NCBI RefSeq assembly: GCF_009900715.1
Contig: NZ_JAAAJC010000002.1
Coordinates: forward strand, 310,001-374,000
Direction of reading: 5' to 3'
Length of the DNA stretch: 64,000 bases
From: Halococcus salsus
Lineage (GTDB): Archaea > Halobacteriota > Halobacteria > Halobacteriales > Halococcaceae
Both the position numbers and the translations under genes were made by a program. Below are positions 42,093 through 51,883 of this stretch, one piece after another (the first letter of the stretch is position 1; every line of letters begins with the position of its first letter). Below the pieces are notes generated by a model, which was not told the DNA's origin, ran no database searches, and worked only from the letters and a program-made list of their open reading frames with translations.

Positions 42093-44738
42093 TCAGTCGA
42101 TCTGGATCGCGGGCCGTCCGGGAGTCGCCTTCTTCGCCACGCTCTCGTCGGCGTCGTCGGCGGGGACGATCGTCACGTCGGCGTCGAACTCGCGTTCGAA
42201 CAGCCACGTCGCCCGCCGGAGCGCGGCGAGTTCGGTCTCTGGCGCGAGTGCCTCGGTCAGTGATTGATGACTCGCCGCGAGGTCCTTCGCGTAGTCGGCG
42301 GCGGCCTCGCCGCGCGTCCGGAGCGCCTCGTCGCGCATCACGCTCCCGACGACGTCGTCGTCAGCCTCGATAGCGATGTCGAGCGCGCGGTGCTTCCACG
42401 CGGGCGCGACGACGACCTCGATCTCCTCCGGGTCCTCGATGTCGGCGACGTCGACGATGTGGCGGACGTCCTCGCGGGTGTTCTCGACCAGCTGGCGTTC
42501 GGCGGCGTAGTCGACGTCGCTCTCGGCGACCGGCCAGTCGGCCTCGGCCACGAAGCCCTCCTCGCCGAGCGCCTCCCAGCACTCCTCGGCGACGTGTGGG
42601 ACGACGGGCGCGAGCAGCCGAACCGCGACCCGGAGCCCGCGTTCGAACGTCGACGCGTTGGGCGTGACCCGCTCACGGTACTGCCGGAGCAGCGTGACCA
42701 GCGCGCGGGCCTCCCGGAGCGCCTCGTCGAATCGGAACCCGTCGTAGCCCGCGGTCGCCGCCATCACAGTGGCGTCGGTCTCCCGGGCGACGTACTCGTC
42801 GATCGGCCGGTCGCCGGCCTCGACGGTTTCGGTCCCCCCCTCGACGAACGCCGTCACGGTGGCGTAGAGCCGGCGGACGAACTCGTTGTTCGAGCGCACG
42901 CCGCGGTCGGTCCAGTTGAAGTCCGTCTCGGGGCCCGCGACGCTCATCATGAACAGCCGCGCGGTGTCCGCACCGTACTCCGCGATTATCTCGTCGGGCG
43001 AGACGACGTGGTTCTGGCTCTTCGACATCGCCCGGTTCTCGAGCAACACCATCCCGTGGTTCGTCAGGTTGTCGAACGGCTCCTCGACGTCGACCATCCC
43101 CATGTCCGAGAGTGCGCGGGTGAAAAAGCGGGCGTAGAGCAGGTGCAGGACGGCGTGTTCGATCCCGCCGACGTACTCGTCGACCGGCATCCAGTCGTTC
43201 GCGCGGTCGGTGTCGAACGGCGCGTCGTCGAGGTCGGGCGAGATGAACCTGAGGAAGTACCACGACGAGTCCATGAAGGTGTCCATCGTGTCGGTCTCGC
43301 GCTCGGCGGGACCGCCACAGTCGGGACACTCGGTTCGGACGAACGACTCGACCTCCTCGATCGGGTTCCCCGTCGGCGTCGGCACGAACTCCGGGAGCTC
43401 GACGGGCAAATCCTCGTCGGGCACCGGCACGGCACCGCACTCTTCACAGTGGACGATGGGGATCGGGGTACCCCAGTAGCGCTGGCGGCTGATCAGCCAG
43501 TCGCGGAGCCGGTACTGGGTGTGGTGCGACGCGCTCTCGATGGCGTCGACCAGCCGGTCGCGGGCCGTCCGACTCTCCAGCCCGTCGTAGTCGCCGCTGT
43601 TGACCAGCACGCCGTCCTCGGTGTAGGCTCCCTCCTCGATCTCGACCGATTCGTCGCCGTCAGCGGGCGCGACGACCTGGCGGATCTCGATGTCGTACTC
43701 GCTGGCGAACTCGTGGTCGCGGTCGTCGTGGCCCGGCACGCCCATCAGCGCGCCCGTGCCCACGTCCGAGAGCACGAAGTCGGCGACGTAGACGGGTATC
43801 TCCTCGCCCGTCAGCGGGTTGACCGCGTGCTCGCCCGTGAAGACGCCGCGTTTCTCCTCACTGTCGGCGTCGGGGTCGAGGGTCTCGACCTGTGTTTCGA
43901 GTTCGGGGTCGTCCGCGATCAGTTCCCGGGTGACCTCGTGGCCCGGCGCGAGCGCGAAGAAGGTCGCACCGTGGATGGTGTCGAGGCGGGTCGTGAAGGC
44001 CTCGATACCGCCGAAGCCTGGGATCTCGAACTCGACCCGCGCGCCCTCCTGGCGACCGATCCAGTTGCGCTGCATCCCGCGGACGCTGTCGGGCCACCCG
44101 TCTAGGCCATCGATCCCGTCGAGGAGTTCGTCGGCGTACTCGGTGATCGAGAGGAACCACTGGTCGAGGGTTCGGGACTCGACGGGCGTACCACACCGCC
44201 AGCAGTGTTCGTCCTCGCCCTCGACCTGCTCGTTCGCCAGCACGGTCTCGCACGAGGGACACCAGTTGACCTCGCCGCCCTTCTGCTCGGCGAGTCCTTC
44301 CTCGTAGAAGCGCTTGAAGAACCACTGGTTCCAGCGGTAGTAGTCGGGGTCGCAGGTCGTGACCTCGCGCTCCCAGTCGTAGCCGAGGCCCACCGACCGC
44401 ATCTGGTCGCGCATGGTGTCGATGCAGTCCATGGTCCACTCCCGGGGGTCGCTCTCGCGTTCGATCGCGGCGTTCTCGGCGGGCATCCCAAAGGAATCCC
44501 AGCCCATCGGGTGGAGCACGTCCTCGCCCTGCATCCGAAGGTAGCGGGCGTACGCGTCGGTGATGGTGTAGTTCCGGACGTGACCCATGTGGAGCTGGCC
44601 CGACGGGTAGGGGAACATCGCGAGGACGTAGGCCGGGTCGGTGGCGTCGTTCGGCGTTCGGTAGACGCCGGCCTCGTCCCAGCGGGCCTGCCAGGTCTGT
44701 TCGATGGCGGTGTGGTCGTAGGTGTCCTGTCGAGACAT
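42093..44738 (-). CDS. leuS: Leucyl-tRNA synthetase
   Basis: 881-residue class I synthetase. The HIGH motif is HMGH at residues 50-53, two zinc-type Cys pairs (CPSC and CWRC) follow near 160-185, an editing domain spans roughly 220-410, and the KMSKS motif appears as AMSKS near residue 570. Length and order are those of a bacterial-type LeuRS, which many haloarchaea carry. Single gene with its own promoter. Confidence 0.97.
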   Translation of the reverse strand: MSRQDTYDHTAIEQTWQARWDEAGVYRTPNDATDPAYVLAMFPYPSGQLHMGHVRNYTITDAYARYLRMQGEDVLHPMGWDSFGMPAENAAIERESDPREWTMDCIDTMRDQMRSVGLGYDWEREVTTCDPDYYRWNQWFFKRFYEEGLAEQKGGEVNWCPSCETVLANEQVEGEDEHCWRCGTPVESRTLDQWFLSITEYADELLDGIDGLDGWPDSVRGMQRNWIGRQEGARVEFEIPGFGGIEAFTTRLDTIHGATFFALAPGHEVTRELIADDPELETQVETLDPDADSEEKRGVFTGEHAVNPLTGEEIPVYVADFVLSDVGTGALMGVPGHDDRDHEFASEYDIEIRQVVAPADGDESVEIEEGAYTEDGVLVNSGDYDGLESRTARDRLVDAIESASHHTQYRLRDWLISRQRYWGTPIPIVHCEECGAVPVPDEDLPVELPEFVPTPTGNPIEEVESFVRTECPDCGGPAERETDTMDTFMDSSWYFLRFISPDLDDAPFDTDRANDWMPVDEYVGGIEHAVLHLLYARFFTRALSDMGMVDVEEPFDNLTNHGMVLLENRAMSKSQNHVVSPDEIIAEYGADTARLFMMSVAGPETDFNWTDRGVRSNNEFVRRLYATVTAFVEGGTETVEAGDRPIDEYVARETDATVMAATAGYDGFRFDEALREARALVTLLRQYRERVTPNASTFERGLRVAVRLLAPVVPHVAEECWEALGEEGFVAEADWPVAESDVDYAAERQLVENTREDVRHIVDVADIEDPEEIEVVVAPAWKHRALDIAIEADDDVVGSVMRDEALRTRGEAAADYAKDLAASHQSLTEALAPETELAALRRATWLFEREFDADVTIVPADDADESVAKKATPGRPAIQID

Positions 44739-44839
44739 GAGAGACGGCTTGGGTTTCCTTGATGACGGTCGGCTTTTTACCTTGTCATTGATCGGGGAGA
44801 GCCGCGACGTTCTTGATGCCCACCGGCGTAGGGTGGGGT

Positions 44840-45058
44840 ATGAGCAGCGATGGCGACGCGGCGGAGGACGACTCGGGAATCAGAACGGTCACGCCCCTCT
44901 CCAGACCACACGGAAACACCGAGATGGACGTCATCGGCTGGGGGATCTTCGTCCTCCTCTTCGTGGTCGCACTGCCGGTGATCCCGCTGTTCGTGGTCTA
45001 CTGGCTGCTCGATCGGGCGCTCGGCTCGGGCGACCGCCCCGAGGAAGCTACCGGCTGA
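44840..45058 (+). CDS. Small membrane protein (DUF7535-like)
   Basis: 72 residues. A hydrophilic acidic start (MSSDGDAAEDDSGIRTVTPL) is followed by PHGNTEMDVIGWGIF and one or two membrane segments (about 30-62), resembling the haloarchaeal DUF7535 family (name from memory). Function unknown. Its stop overlaps the convergent dehydrogenase gene by 11 bases. Confidence 0.65.
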   Translation: MSSDGDAAEDDSGIRTVTPLSRPHGNTEMDVIGWGIFVLLFVVALPVIPLFVVYWLLDRALGSGDRPEEATG

Positions 45059-46034
45059 CGAACGCGAACGAGTCGACGTCGCCCGTCTCCTGGGCGTGCT
45101 CGTAGACCACGTGCGCGGTCGCCACGTCCTGGATCGCGAGCCCGGTGCTGTCGAAGACCGTGATGCCGTCGTCGTCGGTCCGACCGGGTCGGTCGCCGAC
45201 CACGATCTCGCCCACCGCGGCGTCGATGTCGTCGTCGCCGATGGTGCCGTCGGTGTAGGGGATGCTGATCTCGCCCGAGTGCGTGGTTTGGTCGTGGTCG
45301 TCGATCACGAGTTTCGCGTCGGTGAGGATCCCGGGGTCGAGTTCCTGTTTCGCGGCGGCGTCGGCCCCCATCGCGTTGACGGGAGTGTGCGCGCCGAGCT
45401 GCTCGCGCGAGACGAGCGGCTCCGTGCTCGGGGTGACCGTCGAAAGGACGTCGCAGGCGGCGGCTTCGGCGATAGAGCCGCCGCGAACGTCGAAGCGGTC
45501 GGAGAAGGCGTCGACGAACGTCTCGATGGCCTCCTCGTCGAGGTCCGAGACCACGATCTCCTCGATGTCGCGGATCGCGGCGATCGCCTCGACCTGGGTG
45601 TAGGACTGGACGCCAGCGCCGACGAGCCCGAGACTTCTGGCCTCGGGGATCGCGAGGTGGTCGGTGGCGACCGCAGCGGCCGCGCCGGTCCGCTTCATCG
45701 TGACCTCGGAGCCGTCCATGATCGCGAGCGGCATCGCGGTCTCCGGGTCGGAGTAGATCATCGTGCCGATCACCGTGGGCAAATCGAACTTCTGGGGGTT
45801 GTCGGGGTGGACGTTGACCCACTTGATGCCGGCGGCGTCCCAGTCGCCGGCGTCCATGTAGGCCGGCATCGACCGGAAGTCCCCGTTGTACTCGGGGAGG
45901 TCGATGTAGGACTTCGCGGGCATCCGGGCGTCGCCACGTTCGTAGGCCGCGAAGGCCGCGCTCACGGCGTCGGTGACTTCGTCCATCCGGGCGTTCGCGT
46001 CGACCGCTTCACGGTCGAGCAGGAGGGTATCCAT
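45048..46034 (-). CDS. Alanine dehydrogenase / ornithine cyclodeaminase family protein
   Basis: 328 residues of the mu-crystallin/ornithine-cyclodeaminase family. The N-terminal substrate domain has KSYIDLPEYNGDFRSMPAYM and GIKWVNVHPDNPQKFDLP; the Rossmann motif is GLVGAGVQSYTQVEAI. Archaeal members are usually NAD-dependent alanine dehydrogenases, but ornithine cyclodeaminase or imine reductase activity cannot be excluded. Start ATG 46034. Its 3' end overlaps the opposite small membrane gene by 11 bases. Confidence 0.88.
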   Translation of the reverse strand: MDTLLLDREAVDANARMDEVTDAVSAAFAAYERGDARMPAKSYIDLPEYNGDFRSMPAYMDAGDWDAAGIKWVNVHPDNPQKFDLPTVIGTMIYSDPETAMPLAIMDGSEVTMKRTGAAAAVATDHLAIPEARSLGLVGAGVQSYTQVEAIAAIRDIEEIVVSDLDEEAIETFVDAFSDRFDVRGGSIAEAAACDVLSTVTPSTEPLVSREQLGAHTPVNAMGADAAAKQELDPGILTDAKLVIDDHDQTTHSGEISIPYTDGTIGDDDIDAAVGEIVVGDRPGRTDDDGITVFDSTGLAIQDVATAHVVYEHAQETGDVDSFAFVSR

Positions 46035-46152
46035 GCCGGGCGTTTCCGCGCGGTGGCAATAAGTGCCACCAGTTCTCCCGAGCGCGGTGGCCGACCACGG
46101 GAGGCGGGCGGGCCAACGAAAGAGGTTTGCGTCGGTGGTTTCGACCTCCAAC

Positions 46153-46971
46153 ATGCGCCGTACCGCCGGACTGGTTCTCGTCGTCGCCGTCGTGTTGGCC
46201 GGATGCAGCGGGGTCCTCGACGGAGGGTCCTCGGAAACGACGGGGCCGTCGACGGCGAACGAAACCACCAGCGGTGAACGGCTCGCGCCGGGGCTCACCG
46301 ACGCCGGCGTGGTGAACGCGAGTGCGCTGGTCGCGGCCCACGAGTCGGTCCTCGGGAACCAGTCGTTCACCAGGACCACGAACGCGACCGCGCGAACCGC
46401 GAACGGGTCGGTGCTCGTCGACACGTCGAGCGTCGTCCGCGTCGGGCCGCCCGGCGAGGGGCTCGACTCGGTCGTCGAACAGCGCGGGAGCGCCACGTCG
46501 GTCGCGACCGGCGGGGTGCCCGCCCACCGTGAAGTCTGGACGGACGGCGGCCCGGTGTTCGTCAACAACACCTACGCCAACGGCACCACCCGCTACGAGC
46601 GACTCCCGGCGGACGCGAGCGGTCGGTCGGGGGCCGTGAGCGGCGGTGTCGAGTACGCCCTCGAAGCGTACGGCCCCGCGAACACCTCGGTGAACGAGCG
46701 CCGGTCGAACGGGTCCACACGCTACGTCGTCACGAGCGACACCAACGGGACGACGACCGGTGCTGAGTCGTCCCTCCGGCTGGTGGTCGACGAGCGCGGC
46801 GTCATCCACGAGCTTCGCACCGAAACGAGCCCGGCGGGGAACACGAGCAGCCCGCTCGTGCGAACCGCCGCCTTCTCCGGGGTCGGCACGACCGAGGTCC
46901 CCGAGCGCCCCGCGTGGGTCGGAACGGCGATGAACCGAACCGCACCGAACGGCACGACCGCGAGCGGATGA
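46153..46971 (+). CDS. Lipoprotein of the DUF7537-like family, first paralogue
   Basis: 272 residues. A signal peptide with lipobox VVLAGCSG predicts lipidation at Cys17 and anchoring outside the membrane. The mature part is rich in Asn-x-Thr/Ser sites (likely N-glycosylated) and acidic residues, and contains HESVLGNQSFTRTTN and VFVNNTYANGTTRYER motifs shared with the next gene. Function unknown. The stop overlaps the start of the downstream paralogue (ATGA). Confidence 0.8.
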   Translation: MRRTAGLVLVVAVVLAGCSGVLDGGSSETTGPSTANETTSGERLAPGLTDAGVVNASALVAAHESVLGNQSFTRTTNATARTANGSVLVDTSSVVRVGPPGEGLDSVVEQRGSATSVATGGVPAHREVWTDGGPVFVNNTYANGTTRYERLPADASGRSGAVSGGVEYALEAYGPANTSVNERRSNGSTRYVVTSDTNGTTTGAESSLRLVVDERGVIHELRTETSPAGNTSSPLVRTAAFSGVGTTEVPERPAWVGTAMNRTAPNGTTASG

Positions 46972-47855
46972 GGTGGCGGTCCGTAGTGGTCGTCGCCCTG
47001 GTGGTCCTCGCCGGCTGTAACGGCGTGCTCGACGGCGGCGACGGATCGACGGCGACGGTGACGCCCGCCGCGGTGCCGACCGACCGGTCGACGGCGACGG
47101 CCCACCCGGCGCTCGCGCCCGGCCTCACGCGTCGCGGGATCGAGGACCCCGACGCACTGCTGGCCGCGCACGCCGACGCGCTCGACGGTCGGTCGTTCAC
47201 GACCCGCTCGAACACCACCGTCGAGTTCCCGAACGGGTCGGTCGCCGCTCGCGGCACGAGCACGACGTACGCGGGACCGTCGGGCGAGGCGGTTCGTCTC
47301 GTCCTCGACCGGAACGGAACCGACGAGCCGACCCGCATCGAGGCCTGGCAGCGCGACGGCGAGCTCCTCGTGAACCGAACGTACACGAACGGGACGACGA
47401 CCTACGACCGCATCGCGGTCGGCGGCCAACAGCGGATCGGGACGTACGGTGCCGGGAGCCTCGAATACCTCTTCGACTCGACCAGCCTCGCCGGGACCTC
47501 GGTGGCCGAGCGGGCGCGCAACGGCACCCCCGTCTACGTCGTTCGGGGGCGCACCGAGGGGCAACTGATGGACGGCACGACGTTCCGGCTGGTCGTGGAT
47601 TCGGATGGGCGGATCCAGCGCTATCGCGTGACCCGGGCGACGTTCACCGGTAACGAGTCCGCTACGGCGACGACCGTCGTGACCTACGACGACGTCGGCA
47701 CGACCCCGCCGCCGGAACGGCCGGCCTGGGTCGATACCGCGCGGGAGCGGACCACGACGGTGCCGGGAGCGGTGACGACGACCGCACCGCGGCCGACGGA
47801 TTCGAGCGCGACCGGGACGACGGCGGGATCCGAACGAACCACGACGAACCCGTAA
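46968..47855 (+). CDS. Lipoprotein of the DUF7537-like family, second paralogue
   Basis: 295 residues. The lipobox VVLAGCNG predicts lipidation at Cys16. It shares LAPGLTRRGIEDPDALLAAH, FTTRSNTTVEFPNGSV and TYTNGTTTYDRIAV with its upstream neighbour, so the pair arose by tandem duplication. The C-terminal 40 residues are Thr/Ser-rich. The 4-base overlap couples the two genes. Function unknown. Confidence 0.8.
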   Translation: MRWRSVVVVALVVLAGCNGVLDGGDGSTATVTPAAVPTDRSTATAHPALAPGLTRRGIEDPDALLAAHADALDGRSFTTRSNTTVEFPNGSVAARGTSTTYAGPSGEAVRLVLDRNGTDEPTRIEAWQRDGELLVNRTYTNGTTTYDRIAVGGQQRIGTYGAGSLEYLFDSTSLAGTSVAERARNGTPVYVVRGRTEGQLMDGTTFRLVVDSDGRIQRYRVTRATFTGNESATATTVVTYDDVGTTPPPERPAWVDTARERTTTVPGAVTTTAPRPTDSSATGTTAGSERTTTNP

Positions 47856-47940
47856 CGCCGGTGACGAAGCGTCGTTTCGACTGCTGGTCGGGTATCGAAC
47901 GGGAGACTCGATGGACGAAGGACCGATAGTGCGGGAACGG

Positions 47941-48351
47941 TCAGGCGATGCGAGCGACGACACGTCGGGCGACAGCACCGACGACGGACCCGGCGACCCC
48001 GAGTCCAACGAAGATGGCGAGGATTCGGAGGTCCGTCGCCAGCGAGACGGGATAGCTGACCGGGCCGAGACCGGCATCGACGTGCATCGCGACGATCCCG
48101 CCGACCGCGAACAACCCCGTGATCAAGCCGCTGACGAGAACGCCGTCGTTGAGGTAGGCGCTGACCGTCGCGGCACCGAGGACGACGACGATCGGCCCGA
48201 CCATGAACGGGAAGGTGTCCGGGAGCCCACCGAGCACTATCGCGGTGTAGACCAGCGTGCTCGCGAAGGCGAACGCACCCGCCAGAGCGGAGAAGCGTCG
48301 AGAGCGGTGCCGGTCACGACCGACGAGAACCGAATGGACGTTGTCACCCAT
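47941..48351 (-). CDS. Four-segment membrane protein
   Basis: 136 residues with about four hydrophobic segments (22-42, 48-66, 72-90, 108-130) separated by short loops, one containing DAGLGPVSYP. The composition resembles other haloarchaeal small membrane proteins, but no family is recognised. It is convergent with the lipoprotein operon. The bases between it and the thermosome gene (48352-48496) show nothing clear beyond its promoter. Confidence 0.6.
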   Translation of the reverse strand: MGDNVHSVLVGRDRHRSRRFSALAGAFAFASTLVYTAIVLGGLPDTFPFMVGPIVVVLGAATVSAYLNDGVLVSGLITGLFAVGGIVAMHVDAGLGPVSYPVSLATDLRILAIFVGLGVAGSVVGAVARRVVARIA

Positions 48352-48496
48352 ACTCTCATCGTTTACCAGTCAGTGGTAAATACGTTCCTGCGCTCACCGG
48401 AGGCTCGACGTCCGTCGTCTCGACTCGAAAGAACGGTCGCAAGGGAGGGGTTCGCGCGCGGTGCGTGGGTCGGGAGGTGGATGTCTCCGAACGCGG

Positions 48497-50173
48497 TTAC
48501 ATCATGCCGCCCATGCCACCCATCCCGCCCATTCCACCCATGCCGCCCATCCCGCCGGGCGCGCCACCGGGGCCGCCCTCGTCGCCGCCCGCGGTGGAGA
48601 GGTCGCCCGCCGCGATGATGTCGTCGATCTTGAGCACGAGGTTCGCGGCCTCGGTGGCGCTGGAGAGCGCCTGCTCCTTCGCGTGGGCGGGCTCGACGAC
48701 GCCCGCCTCGAAGGTGTCCTCGACGTCGCCGGTGAAGACGTTGAGTCCCGCACGACCCTCGCCGGATTCGTGGGCCGAACGGAGCTCGACGAGCGTGTCG
48801 ATCGGGTCGAGACCCGCGTTCTCGGCGAGCACGCGGGGGACGAGCTCGATCGAGTCGGCGAACGCCTCGACGGCGAGCTGCTCGCGGCCGCTCACCGAGT
48901 CGGCGTACTCGCGGAGTCGGGAGGCGAGTTCGACCTCGATGGCACCGCCGCCGGGGAGCACGCGCCCGTCGGAGACGGTCTGGGCGACGACTTCCAGCGC
49001 GTCGGTGATGCCGCGTTCGAGCTCGTCGACGACGTGGTCGGTCGAGCCGCGGAGGAGCAGCGTGACGCCGTGGGAGTCCTCACCCTCGACGTAGAACAGC
49101 TCCTCGTCCTCGTCACGAGTGATCGAACCGTGGCCGAGGTCGGCCTCGGTGGCGCTCTTGAGGTCCGAGACGACGTTCGCCCCGACGACCTCCTTCAGGA
49201 ACTCGATGTCGGACTTCTTCGCGCGGCGAACGGCGAGGATGCCCTCCTTCGCGAGGTAGTGCTGGGCGAGGTCGTCGATGCCCTTCTGACAGAAGACGAC
49301 GTCGGCACCGGTCTCCTTGATCTGTTCGACCTTCGCCTTCAGCTGGTTGTCCTCCTGGTCGAGGAACTGCTGGAGCTGGTCGGGGTCCGAGAGGCTGACC
49401 TGGGAGTCGACGTTGGCCTCCTCGACCTCGACGGCCTCGCTGAGGAGCAGGACCGAGGCGTCCTCGACGTCGGTCGGCATGGTGTCGTGGACGGGGTCCT
49501 TCGAGACCACCGCACCCGAGAGGAGCTCGGAGTCGGGGACCGCGCCGCCGGTCTGGGTCTCGATGTTGACGAACTCGAGGTCGACGACGTTCTCGCCGAC
49601 GTCGTTCTCCACCGTGACGTTCTGGACGGCCTCGACGATGAGGTCGGCGAGCTGTTCCTTGTTGGCTTCGGCCCCTTTGCCGGTCATCGAGGTCTCGGCG
49701 ACCTTCCGGACGCGCTCGGTGTCGTCGGCCTCGACCTGCTCGGCGATGTCGGCGATCTCCTCGCGGGCCTGCTTCGCGGCGTTGTCGTAGCCCCGCATGA
49801 TCGCCGTCGGGTGGATGTCCTGCTCGATGAGCTCCTCGGCGTTCTTCAGGAGCTCGCCCGCGACCGCGACGGCGGTCGTCGTGCCGTCGCCCGCCTCGTC
49901 CTCCTGGGTCTCGGCGACCTCGACTATCATCTCGGCGGTCGGGTTGTCGATGTCCATCTCGGTGAGGATGGTGACGCCGTCGTTCGTTACGGTGACGTCC
50001 CCCATCGAGGAGACGAGCATCTTGTCCATCCCCTTCGGCCCGAGCGTCGAACGGACCGAGTCCGCGACCGCCCGCGCCGCGTTGATGTTGTGCGACTGGG
50101 CGTCCCGGTCCTGAACGCGCTGGGCGTCGTCCCCCATGATTATCATGGGCTGGCCCTGCATTCGCTGACTCAT
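48497..50173 (-). CDS. ths: Thermosome subunit
   Basis: 558-residue group II chaperonin subunit that folds proteins in an ATP-driven double ring. The equatorial domain has [22 protein letters not shown] and [13 protein letters not shown]; the ATP-binding [14 protein letters not shown] is near residues 92-105. The C-terminus is a Gly-Gly-Met repeat tail typical of chaperonins. It is monocistronic with a strong TATA box and a leader of only a few bases. Confidence 0.97.
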   Translation of the reverse strand: MSQRMQGQPMIIMGDDAQRVQDRDAQSHNINAARAVADSVRSTLGPKGMDKMLVSSMGDVTVTNDGVTILTEMDIDNPTAEMIVEVAETQEDEAGDGTTTAVAVAGELLKNAEELIEQDIHPTAIMRGYDNAAKQAREEIADIAEQVEADDTERVRKVAETSMTGKGAEANKEQLADLIVEAVQNVTVENDVGENVVDLEFVNIETQTGGAVPDSELLSGAVVSKDPVHDTMPTDVEDASVLLLSEAVEVEEANVDSQVSLSDPDQLQQFLDQEDNQLKAKVEQIKETGADVVFCQKGIDDLAQHYLAKEGILAVRRAKKSDIEFLKEVVGANVVSDLKSATEADLGHGSITRDEDEELFYVEGEDSHGVTLLLRGSTDHVVDELERGITDALEVVAQTVSDGRVLPGGGAIEVELASRLREYADSVSGREQLAVEAFADSIELVPRVLAENAGLDPIDTLVELRSAHESGEGRAGLNVFTGDVEDTFEAGVVEPAHAKEQALSSATEAANLVLKIDDIIAAGDLSTAGGDEGGPGGAPGGMGGMGGMGGMGGMGGMM

Positions 50174-50199
50174 GATTCACCGATTGATTGTCTGTGATT

Positions 50200-50210
50200 C
50201 TATATAAAAG
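50200..50210 (-). promoter_or_regulatory. TATA box of the thermosome gene
   Basis: CTTTTATATAG on the minus strand, 27-37 bases before the ATG, is the best TATA match in the window. Upstream GTTCGCACGGAATAG may hold heat-shock control sequence, but no established consensus is clear. Confidence 0.65.
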
Positions 50211-50360
50211 CACCTATTCCGTGCGAACGTGTCGTCCCCGTCTCCGAACCAGAGGCCGGGAAAACCCGGGGACTGCGTGGAAACGGGTCGTTTGTCGTGC
50301 GGATCGGTAACGTACCGATGGAGAGCGGTGGACGGCTCTCGAACGGAATTTATAACCGGT

Positions 50361-50768
50361 CTATCGGTCGAGCGGTTCCTTCCAGTGGATGACCACCGAG
50401 CCGACCACGAAGTCGTCACGGGCCTCCGCGTCGCGGACGAACTGGATCGTGTTGGTGCCCTCGACGAGTTCGGCCCCCGTGATGGTGTCCATCCAATACT
50501 GCCAGCCCGGCGATGGTGGTACGTCGAACCCCGAGAGGGCGTCGCCGTTGACCATGATCTCGTGGCCGTAGTCGCCGACCTCGAAGAGCTGACATTCGAG
50601 GTACGGTTCGGTGGAGCTGTCGGTCGGAACCTCGAATTCGAGCTTCGAGGACCGGTGATTGCCGACGAACTCCGCCCACGGCACGTCGAGGCCGTCGGCG
50701 CTCTCGCCGAGGTGTTCCTGGAAGTTCAACACCGTGTAGGTCGCGTGGGTTCGCGTGGGATCTGCCAT
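50361..50768 (-). CDS. Beta-sandwich-like conserved protein
   Basis: 135-residue soluble protein, predicted mainly beta: YTVLNFQEHLGE, KLEFEVPTDSSTEPYLECQLFEVGDYGHEIMVNGDALSG, then GANTIQF-like strand VEGTNTIQFVRDAEARDDFVVGSV. The pattern resembles a carbohydrate-binding-type jelly roll, but no signal peptide is present. The ATG at 50768 is used. I do not recognise the function; haloarchaeal homologues are probably unnamed. Confidence 0.65.
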   Translation of the reverse strand: MADPTRTHATYTVLNFQEHLGESADGLDVPWAEFVGNHRSSKLEFEVPTDSSTEPYLECQLFEVGDYGHEIMVNGDALSGFDVPPSPGWQYWMDTITGAELVEGTNTIQFVRDAEARDDFVVGSVVIHWKEPLDR

Positions 50769-50976
50769 CGTGCGGAGGCTTGCGGGCCGGGGAATTAAGC
50801 CCGTTGTCTGTCCCACCCCGACCCGGTCGTCGTGTGCAGCTCCGTCGTAGCGTCCGTGCGCTCGGCGCTCACGTCGTCACGTTCCACTCCGACCGCCGAC
50901 ACGCTGCGACGCTCGTTCGAAGCGACCTCCTCGCGGTCGCCAGAACCGATAAGCACCGACCGGATCGAGTCGTGCT

Positions 50977-51351
50977 ATGCCGTTGTTGCAGTTCGACACG
51001 ACGTTGTCGCTGTCGGGGACCGAGAGAACCGAGTTCGCCGAGCGGGTCACCGAATGCTACACGGAGGAGATGGAGACGACCGCCGGTCACGTCGCGGTAA
51101 CCGTTCGAGACCACGACGAGTCGGCACTCCACCTCGGTCGGGCCGTCGACGGCCCGAAGCTGTTCCTCGACGCCGAGATCCGCCGTGGACGCTCGTTCGA
51201 ACGCAAGCGGGCGTTCGCTCTCGCGGTCATGGAGTACGCTCGGGATCGGTTCGACGTTCCCGACGAGAACATGAAGGTCGTCTTCACCGAGCACCACGGC
51301 GACGCGATGATGGGCGTGGACCGTGTCGGCGGCGAGTGGGACGGTGAGTGA
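50977..51351 (+). CDS. Tautomerase-family protein
   Basis: 124 residues. The second residue is Pro (MPLLQFDTTL), the catalytic N-terminal proline of the 4-oxalocrotonate tautomerase/MIF superfamily. The length and FDVPDENMKVVFTEHHGDAM are similar to CHMI/MIF-like single-chain members. It likely catalyses keto-enol tautomerisation of an unknown substrate. Monocistronic; the repeat region starts at its end. Confidence 0.82.
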   Translation: MPLLQFDTTLSLSGTERTEFAERVTECYTEEMETTAGHVAVTVRDHDESALHLGRAVDGPKLFLDAEIRRGRSFERKRAFALAVMEYARDRFDVPDENMKVVFTEHHGDAMMGVDRVGGEWDGE

Positions 51352-51883
51352 GTACCGACCGGATCCACCGCTCGGCGAACCGCTCCTTGCACCTACTCAC
51401 GAAGTTCGCGAGAACACGGTCGCAGCGAAGCTGCTCCCTGCTTTGCCTCGTGGTTCGAGAGAGCGAGACTCTCTCGTCATCACGAGACGGCTCCGCCGTC
51501 TCGAACGACTTCGCTCGGCAAAACACGGTCGCAGCGAAGCCGCTCCCTGCTTTGTCTCGCTCTGCTCGACAAAACGCCGGGACGGGGATTTGAACTCGCC
51601 CGGACGTGCTCACTTCGCTGCGCGCGCCCGGTCTGCACAAATCCCGTCGTTTGCGCTTCGCTCCACACGTCCGTTCGTCGCAGAAGCGTGGTCGCAGCGA
51701 AGCTGCTCCCCGTACTCGCTCACAAAGTTCGCGAGAACGCCGGGACGGGGATTTGAACACGGTCGTTCCCGCTCGCTATCTGGAGATGTTCGCTTCGCTC
51801 ACATCTCCCACCGCTCGCTCACCTCCCTGCACAAATCCCCGTCGGTGGCGATTTGACTCCTCACGTGCGTTCGTCATCAAATA
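51352..51883 (-). repeat. tRNA-Ser(GGA) tail units and hairpin modules
   Basis: The 532-base gap holds no gene. On the minus strand two extra copies of the last 21 bases of tRNA-Ser(GGA) (starting GTTCAAATCCCCGTCC) lie at 51738-51758 and 51575-51595. Each is preceded by GGGATTTGTGCAG, an inverted T-arm part, and a hairpin. Upstream parts of both units also match (GACGAACG, ACGTG, GGAG). Beyond them are a three-way-junction module (51453-51506) and three GGTCG-hairpin-CTCCC modules (51418-51444, 51527-51554, 51690-51711), shared with elements A and D. Confidence 0.75.

Noticed and set aside
51352-51883. Integrated mobile element next to tRNA-Ser(GGA)
   Set aside because: Tail copies look like attachment sites, but no integrase, no cargo genes and no more than 163 bases between copies; recorded as repeat units instead.
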